NCBI RefSeq assembly: GCF_006711645.1
Contig: NZ_CP041247.1
Coordinates: 1,798,001-1,862,000, forward strand
Reading direction: 5' to 3'
DNA from: Klebsiella electrica
GTDB taxonomy: Bacteria > Pseudomonadota > Gammaproteobacteria > Enterobacterales > Enterobacteriaceae
Length of the DNA: 64,000 nucleotides
Positions 58,096 through 64,000 of this stretch are shown piece by piece. The notes beneath the pieces were generated by a model. The model did no database searches. It was not told where the DNA came from and was given only the letters and a program-made list of their open reading frames with translations. The first letter of the stretch is position 1; every line of letters begins with the position of its first letter. The translations under genes and the position numbers were made by a program.

Positions 58096-61000
58096 TCAGT
58101 TTGCTTCGCGCTGTATCCGTCGCTGACGACGGCGAACAGGGCGAGGGCGTTGGGTTTTCTCCACCGAGGCGATGCCGGTCAGATAATCAGCCAGGGCGGC
58201 AGGAGAAGGGTGGGTGAAGAGATCCAGCAACGTCAGGGTGGAAAATTCGTGACGCTGTAATAAAACGTGCAGTTGCACCAGATTCAGCGACGTTGCGCCC
58301 GCCTCAAAGAAGTTTTCAACTGGTGTGACAGGCACGCCAACCACTTCGCGGAAGGTGTCGCAAATCAGGCTGACCGTGCGCTCGTCCGCCGCACCGTGTG
58401 GCTGAGCGTGCTCAGGGCATACGCGCTGTGGGCGCTCTGCGCGTTGCCCCTCGTGCTCAGCGGGGGGCACCAGCGCGGCAAGCGGCCGTTGCCAGGCGCT
58501 TTCATCCTCGGCCATCCGGTTGAGCAATGCGCAATACTGTTCAAACTGGCGTTCCACCTGGCCCGAAGGAAACAGGGCAGCGACAAAATCCCAGTTGAAG
58601 CGCAGTTCGCCTTCGGACTCATAAACCTGGTGATCGAGCCAGACCTGCGGCGTCTGGGAAATGCCCCAGACCGGCTTGAGCAGATTACGCCGGGCAAGGA
58701 AGTTATCCTGTTCAAAGCCCAGCGCGCTGGTAAAGACGACGGGCATCGAAACGGCGGGCACGTTTTGCCGCTGCGCCAGTTGACGCATTACGCGGATTGC
58801 CGACACATCGCGGTGGCTGAGGTTTTGGCTCAGTTGCTGCTGCAGTAACTGCGCGCTGTGCAACCAGCTCTCGCCGGGATGCCAGCTCAGCAGCATCAGC
58901 GAGGTGAAATCGCCGAGGATCTGGTTGATTTGCGGGTGCAGTGGTCGTCTGTCGAAAAGCGTAAGGTTAAGCGTGAACTCAGGCTGCGCACTCCATGCAG
59001 AGAGAACCGTTGACCATACGGACAACAGCACGGCCGATGGGGTGAGGTGTGCGTCAGCCGCCCGTTTTTTCAGACGACGCCAGCACGCACTGTCCATGGC
59101 ACCGTTCAGGCGAGTGAAGCGCGGCGCCTCAACCTCCTGAGGCAAGCAGCGCAGCGGCAACGCAGGCGCTGGCGGAATATCATCAAGCCGCGCCTGCCAC
59201 CAGGCCAGAGAGTCTGCATTGGGTGACTGGAGCGAGGATTGCTGCAGATAATCCCTGAAGGTGACGGGAAGCGGTGGAGGGAGCTGTTGCGGATAGCGAT
59301 AGCCGTGTTCCAGCTCCGTCAACAGGATCTGCATGCTCAGCCCGTCCAGCAGCAGGTTATCCAGACACAGCCACAGTCGGGCGGGCATCCCGTCCACAAA
59401 TCCGGCCTGGAGATCGAATACCGGCCAGACTTCGGAATTGAGTACCTGATGCGCCAGTTTTTCCCGTACCCGCAACGCCTCTTCAGGCGTATGGAAGGTG
59501 TGCGTGGGTATTACCCAAGGGGGCGTCTGTGCGAGAACCTGCTGTTGACCATCACGCACAACGGCGCGCAGCATATCGTGGCGGGCGATTAATCGGTTCC
59601 AGACCGTCTCCAGCCGGGTGATGTCCAGTTCGGCAATTTCAAATTCAACAAAGAAGTGAGAGCCGATGCCGCCCAGGGCAAAGCCCGGCTGACGCCCCAC
59701 CAGGTAAGCCTGCTGCACGTCGGTAAGCGCAAAGGGCTGGTAGCGTTCTTCAGGGGAGTGGACAAATTGTTGTTCGACAGGAACGTCGATTTTACGCAGC
59801 GTGGCGGCAAAATCTGCCAGTCGGGGCTGATTAAACAGGTCGCTTAATTGCGCTTCGTAACCTGCCTGACGGAGTTGCCCGGTCAGACGGGTAGCCAGCA
59901 AACTATCGCCGCCTTGCTGGAAGAAGTCGGTCTCTCTGGTGACGGGGCCAGTCGATAAGAGTTGCTGCCAGAGGGTGGCAACCTGTTTTTCAATGTCGCC
60001 CCGAGGTAAATCCGCCTCGGCCCGGTTTTCCGCTTCCGGGGTATGACGCTGCTTCAGCGCCTGATAGTCAATTTTCCCGTTAGCCGTCAGCGGTAGGGCA
60101 TCGAGGAAGACAATTCGTTGCGGCACCATCCACCCCGGCAAGCGTTCGGCGAGGGCGGCCTGAAGTTTACGAGGATCGCGACGCACCTGGCTATCAGGAC
60201 ATTGCACGAGGAAGCGTTGCAACCCCGCGACCTCATCGCCATGCTGGCAGTTGAAAGCGGCGGCGGTAAATAATGCCGCCCAGTCGGCGCTGTTATGCAG
60301 CAAAGCCTCCGGCTGCCCATCGGTTAACAGGAGCGTGCTGAGCAGGGCAGACGGCGTTAACTGACGAAACTCCATTACGTAGAGCAGTGCGCCGGGGGCG
60401 GCAAGCTGTTGTAATGTTGCCACGAGAGCGGGGTCTTCTGGCAACAGACGATGCAGAGCGTTGTTAAGCCAGATAATGTCCGCCGAGTGGGCGTGCGCCG
60501 CCAGCGTGTCTGCATGCCAGGGGAGCAGCCGGGCGTCGGACCAGGGAGAAAGCCTCTGCCGGGCGTTCAGCAGCATCTCCTGGCTATGCTCAAGCCCGAC
60601 ATACTCAATCTGTTCAGCATTAAGCTGTGTTAACAGCGATTCTGCGGCGCGGCCAGTGCGGGTTCCCACCTCAAGCAGGCGTACCGGGCGCTGTAAACGT
60701 GGCGCAAGCCGTTGGCAAATTGTCGCCAGTTCCTGAATATACCGGGCGCTGGCCGGATGGTCGAAGGCCAGATTTTCCGGCGACCACCGGGCATCGTTCA
60801 GTAATGACAGTTCGTCGCGGGCGCCGCGAAGAATTTGCGCTAAGGTGACATCATGCCCGCTGAAATGCGGGTGTTCATCCTCGCGTTCTTCATGAGCGCA
60901 GACTTGATACCCTTCAGCTACGGGCTTCAGGCGCTGTTGCGTAACGAGAAATGCTAACCAGCGCTCCACCACGGCCTGCCAGCGTGGCTGGATAGCGAGT

Positions 61001-64000
61001 GCGTTCATCAGGGAGAGTGGATCGGCGCCAGGGGTTTGACCCGGTTTCAGTTTTAACAGCCGATGCTGAAGGAAATCGGCGACCTGTTCGGCGGATATCT
61101 CTGGCGAGAGCGTGCAACAGGGCAATGCGCCCGCAAGCACGTGCCATGCCTGCGGTAGTGCCGGGTCTCGATGATGGGTAACGCAAAAATCCTCGCCTTG
61201 AGGAACAACATATGCCACCAGCGTCTTTTCTTTTTCGCCAACAGCCACCACGGTTGATTGTTTCACGCCCGTCAGCTGGCTGAGCGCGTTTTCTATTTCG
61301 CCCAGCTCGATGCGATATCCTCCGACTTTGACCTGCTTGTCACGACGACCGAGGAACTCGATTGTGCCGTCTGGCCAGTAGCAGCCGAGATCGCCGGTGC
61401 GATACCAGCGCTCGCCGGAGAGCGTCAAAAATTGCTGCTCGCTGCGCAGGGGATCGTTGAAATAGCCTTCCGCGACCCCGATGCCGCCAATCCATAATTC
61501 ACCTGACACCCAGTCAGGGCAGTCCCGGTTCTGTTCATCCACCACCCGGTAGCGTTGGTTGGTTAGAGGAAAACCGTAAGGGATGGCACGCCAGTGGTCA
61601 GAGACCTGCTTAACCTCGCAGACGTTAGACCAGATCGACGCCTCGGTGGCGCCGCCCATGGCGATAAATTGTCCTTGCGGCCGGAAGGCCCGATAACGGG
61701 CGGGGAGCGCAAGACCGATCCAGTCGCCGGAAAGCATCACCGCGCGCAGATTTTCCGGCGTGGCGTCGGCGAAACCTTCACACCAGGTCAGCAGCATATC
61801 GAACAGCGCCGGGACGCTGTTCCAGAGCGTGACATGATGGTGTTGGATCAGCTCACACCATGCGTGAGGATCGCGCCGTTGATTTTCCATCACCATAACC
61901 AGCGCGCCACCGGCGCTCAGCACGCCAAAAATGTCGTAAACCGATAAGTCAAAATGCAGGGCGGACAGCGCCAGCATCCTGTCTCCGGGGCCAACCTGAT
62001 AGCGGCTATTGATGTCGCAACAGGTGTTGAGCGCTCCCCGGTGCGAAATGACTACGCCTTTCGGCGTGCCGGTAGAACCGGAGGTGTAGATAATGTAGGC
62101 CGGTTGCGTGGAGGCGCGTGCCACCGGGTTGGCGATCGGCTTCGCCTCAATGGCCTGCTGCCAGGCAAGGACGGGTATTGCATCTGACCAGACGCCGGCG
62201 TCGTGCTGGCAAATGAGCACCAGCCGGACGCTGGCGTCAGCGTAGATTTTCTCGCGCCGGGCGGCGGGCTGGTCCAGCGAAACCGGAACGTAAACCGCAC
62301 CGGCCAGCAGGACGGCCAGAACGGCAACAAGTTGTCCCGCGCCTTTCGACATCGTGATAGCCACATTGTCGCCGGGCTGAACCCCGCACTCAATTAACCT
62401 GCCCGCGCAACGGTGGGCGTAGTCTGTCAGCTCACGATAACTCCACTGATAACGCATGTCCGTCACCGCCAGCGCCTGCGGCTGTTGCAGAGCGATACGG
62501 AAAATGCCTTCATGCAGCAAGCCTTTGGGAATGGGGCCGTCGGTGGCGTTGGCCCGTTCGCGTATCGCGCGCTGGCTGGCGGGCATCATATCGGCGAACG
62601 GCTTTTGCCAGGCGGTTTCGTCATCGCAGAGCTGGTTAATCAGCTGGCAGTAGGCGTCGAACAACGTCTCGACTAAGGCCGGAGGGAACAGCGCGTCGTT
62701 GCTGTCCCATTGCAGCCAGACCTCGCCTTGATGCTCGAACGCCAGATGATCTATCCAGACCTGCGGCGTTTGCGAGATGCCCCATTCAGGCTCGCCCAAC
62801 GGTGACTCTGCGCGACTGCTGTAGAGGGAACGCCCCAGATTGCTGGTAAATACCACCGGGGCGCCGTGGGGGTAGCGCTGCTGGCGTTTGAGTTCACGGA
62901 GCAGTTCGACGCCGGACCAGTGGCGATGCTCCCAGTCTTCAGTAAACGTCAGCTGGTTTTTCCGCGCCAGGTTGCTGACGGTATCGCCGTCGCAGGCGGT
63001 ATCCAGCAAAAGAATATTGGTGAAGTCGGCAAGCATTGCGTCAACCGCCGGGTGCAGCGGCTGGCGGTCGAATAAGGTGATGTTAAGCAGCAGACGCGTC
63101 AGGCCGCCCCAGCGAGCCAGAATGGCGGAAAAACAGGTCGCCAGTGCCATTGTCGGCGTGACGCCATATTCGCCAGCCCGTTGGCTAAAGACGTGCCAAC
63201 GTTTTGCCGGGACAATCATGCGGCGCCGGGTATTACGGACTTCACGTAGCGTGGCGGGCTCGCAGGCCAGCGGCAAGACAGGCGCGGGAGGAAGCGTCGG
63301 TGCTTTCGCCAGCCAGTAGGCGCGCGCTTCGTCTCTCAGCGGTTGATTAATCTTCTGCTGGTGCAGTAAATACGAGCGGAAATCATAGCCGGTGTCGATA
63401 GCCGATAGCGATTCTCCGGCCAGCAGTGCATTGAGTTCATCGAAGAAAAGCGTAAAGCTGGAGGCATCCATAATCAACAGGTCAATATTGACATGGAGGC
63501 GGTGGCGATTGTCCGGTAAGAGCGTTAGCTGAAAATCAAACGTTTCGCCGATCTCCACGCGTAAAAGACGGTGGCTCAGGCGCTGGCGTAGCGCTTGCAG
63601 ATAGGCCTCGCGGCTTTCAGCATCATTATGGCGTAAATCATGAAGGGTGACGCCGTTCCAGTAAGGTTGCGGCAACCAGACCTGCTGCCCGTCGGGGCGA
63701 AAGGCGATATGCAGCATCGGGTGGCGTTGCAGCAAGGTCGTGATGGCCTGCTCCAGCTGCGACGCCGTCAGACAATGGCCTGCAAACTCCTGATACAGGT
63801 GGCACCCCACGCCGCCAAGCGTCTGTCCCGGCATACGGCCCGTCAGGTAGGCGTGCTGTACCGGCGTCAGAGGGAAGGGGGTACTTTCAGCCATCTTCGG
63901 CCAGGCGGTTTCGTCCGGCGGTGTTTCGTCGTCCGGTTTTTCAACACTACGGCTGCGCATCAACTGACGCCATGCGGCCAGCGTGGGGGCGGCATACAGT
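58096..64000 (-). CDS. irp2: HMWP2, yersiniabactin NRPS, 5' end outside window
   Basis: About 1967 C-terminal residues of a protein that is 2035 residues in Yersinia, so roughly the first 70, including the aryl carrier Ser, are off the right edge; the frame reads through the boundary without a stop. Along the minus strand: cyclization domain 1 (DLLIMDASS at about 63470), cysteine-activating adenylation domain ([14 protein letters not shown] at about 62070), an embedded methyltransferase-like insert ([11 protein letters not shown] near 60680), PCP1 ([11 protein letters not shown] near 59905), cyclization domain 2 (DNLLLDGLS near 59360) and PCP2 (EAGATSLNL near 58300). Loads salicylate and makes the first two thiazoline rings. 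Intact as far as seen. Confidence 0.97.
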   Translation of the reverse strand, partial: LYAAPTLAAWRQLMRSRSVEKPDDETPPDETAWPKMAESTPFPLTPVQHAYLTGRMPGQTLGGVGCHLYQEFAGHCLTASQLEQAITTLLQRHPMLHIAFRPDGQQVWLPQPYWNGVTLHDLRHNDAESREAYLQALRQRLSHRLLRVEIGETFDFQLTLLPDNRHRLHVNIDLLIMDASSFTLFFDELNALLAGESLSAIDTGYDFRSYLLHQQKINQPLRDEARAYWLAKAPTLPPAPVLPLACEPATLREVRNTRRRMIVPAKRWHVFSQRAGEYGVTPTMALATCFSAILARWGGLTRLLLNITLFDRQPLHPAVDAMLADFTNILLLDTACDGDTVSNLARKNQLTFTEDWEHRHWSGVELLRELKRQQRYPHGAPVVFTSNLGRSLYSSRAESPLGEPEWGISQTPQVWIDHLAFEHQGEVWLQWDSNDALFPPALVETLFDAYCQLINQLCDDETAWQKPFADMMPASQRAIRERANATDGPIPKGLLHEGIFRIALQQPQALAVTDMRYQWSYRELTDYAHRCAGRLIECGVQPGDNVAITMSKGAGQLVAVLAVLLAGAVYVPVSLDQPAARREKIYADASVRLVLICQHDAGVWSDAIPVLAWQQAIEAKPIANPVARASTQPAYIIYTSGSTGTPKGVVISHRGALNTCCDINSRYQVGPGDRMLALSALHFDLSVYDIFGVLSAGGALVMVMENQRRDPHAWCELIQHHHVTLWNSVPALFDMLLTWCEGFADATPENLRAVMLSGDWIGLALPARYRAFRPQGQFIAMGGATEASIWSNVCEVKQVSDHWRAIPYGFPLTNQRYRVVDEQNRDCPDWVSGELWIGGIGVAEGYFNDPLRSEQQFLTLSGERWYRTGDLGCYWPDGTIEFLGRRDKQVKVGGYRIELGEIENALSQLTGVKQSTVVAVGEKEKTLVAYVVPQGEDFCVTHHRDPALPQAWHVLAGALPCCTLSPEISAEQVADFLQHRLLKLKPGQTPGADPLSLMNALAIQPRWQAVVERWLAFLVTQQRLKPVAEGYQVCAHEEREDEHPHFSGHDVTLAQILRGARDELSLLNDARWSPENLAFDHPASARYIQELATICQRLAPRLQRPVRLLEVGTRTGRAAESLLTQLNAEQIEYVGLEHSQEMLLNARQRLSPWSDARLLPWHADTLAAHAHSADIIWLNNALHRLLPEDPALVATLQQLAAPGALLYVMEFRQLTPSALLSTLLLTDGQPEALLHNSADWAALFTAAAFNCQHGDEVAGLQRFLVQCPDSQVRRDPRKLQAALAERLPGWMVPQRIVFLDALPLTANGKIDYQALKQRHTPEAENRAEADLPRGDIEKQVATLWQQLLSTGPVTRETDFFQQGGDSLLATRLTGQLRQAGYEAQLSDLFNQPRLADFAATLRKIDVPVEQQFVHSPEERYQPFALTDVQQAYLVGRQPGFALGGIGSHFFVEFEIAELDITRLETVWNRLIARHDMLRAVVRDGQQQVLAQTPPWVIPTHTFHTPEEALRVREKLAHQVLNSEVWPVFDLQAGFVDGMPARLWLCLDNLLLDGLSMQILLTELEHGYRYPQQLPPPLPVTFRDYLQQSSLQSPNADSLAWWQARLDDIPPAPALPLRCLPQEVEAPRFTRLNGAMDSACWRRLKKRAADAHLTPSAVLLSVWSTVLSAWSAQPEFTLNLTLFDRRPLHPQINQILGDFTSLMLLSWHPGESWLHSAQLLQQQLSQNLSHRDVSAIRVMRQLAQRQNVPAVSMPVVFTSALGFEQDNFLARRNLLKPVWGISQTPQVWLDHQVYESEGELRFNWDFVAALFPSGQVERQFEQYCALLNRMAEDESAWQRPLAALVPPAEHEGQRAERPQRVCPEHAQPHGAADERTVSLICDTFREVVGVPVTPVENFFEAGATSLNLVQLHVLLQRHEFSTLTLLDLFTHPSPAALADYLTGIASVEKTQRPRPVRRRQRRIQREAN

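Overview
The window comes from an enterobacterial chromosome. A Klebsiella-like or closely related Enterobacteriaceae host fits best: it has the conserved amn / tRNA-Asn / yeeO / tRNA-Asn neighbourhood, a yeaR-yoaG pair, and accessory metabolic islands followed by the yersiniabactin (ybt) locus. The species cannot be fixed from this sequence alone.

Layout. (1) 1-2770: the 3' part of a GGDEF-EAL cyclic-di-GMP gene, then yeaR and a yoaG with a duplicated domain. (2) 3073-14305: a ten-gene sulfur-scavenging cluster. It has an ABC importer (+), a lyase - acetyltransferase - M20 deacetylase - MmgE/PrpD block (-), and a divergent hydroxyacid dehydrogenase - flavin monooxygenase - aminotransferase block (+). 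The gene families match the S-(2-succino)cysteine (2SC) disposal pathway of Bacillus subtilis (yxeKLMNOPQ), with an added lyase of the adenylosuccinate/argininosuccinate lyase superfamily. (3) 14521-19239: two tRNA-Asn genes in inverted orientation flanking the MATE exporter yeeO, then a HAD phosphatase and amn. (4) 19377-42900: a visibly more AT-rich accessory region. It holds a Gate-domain membrane protein, a porin / PTS IICB / YhhX-like oxidoreductase / unknown protein / GntR cluster, a beta-glucoside (bgl-like) operon with three antiterminator-terminator units, and an acylating aldehyde dehydrogenase / Fe-alcohol dehydrogenase / phosphotransacetylase cluster with an AraC regulator. Between these lie remnants of a GH43 glycosidase, a PhnD-type binding protein, an IS256-family transposase and an AraC-type regulator. 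(5) 42871-64000: the yersiniabactin genes fyuA, ybtE, ybtT, ybtU, irp1 and most of irp2, all on the minus strand. irp2 runs off the right edge.

How the genes work together. The 2SC cluster would import succinated thiols and recover cysteine by a direct lyase route (fumarate + cysteine) or by an acetylation / oxygenation / deacetylation route. The bgl-like unit is controlled by a BglG-type antiterminator acting at three RNA sites that share unusual conserved flanks and a covarying stem. The ybt genes build and take up a siderophore under Fur control (Fur box before fyuA). Both tRNA-Asn genes are intact with their native terminators, and no integrase or attachment-site repeat is visible, so the border of the ybt island is not resolved here.

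The strongest candidates for something not well described are the combined 2SC cluster, the non-canonical RAT family, the porin/PTS/YhhX/unknown-protein cluster and the aldehyde dehydrogenase-alcohol dehydrogenase-Pta module beside the ybt locus.
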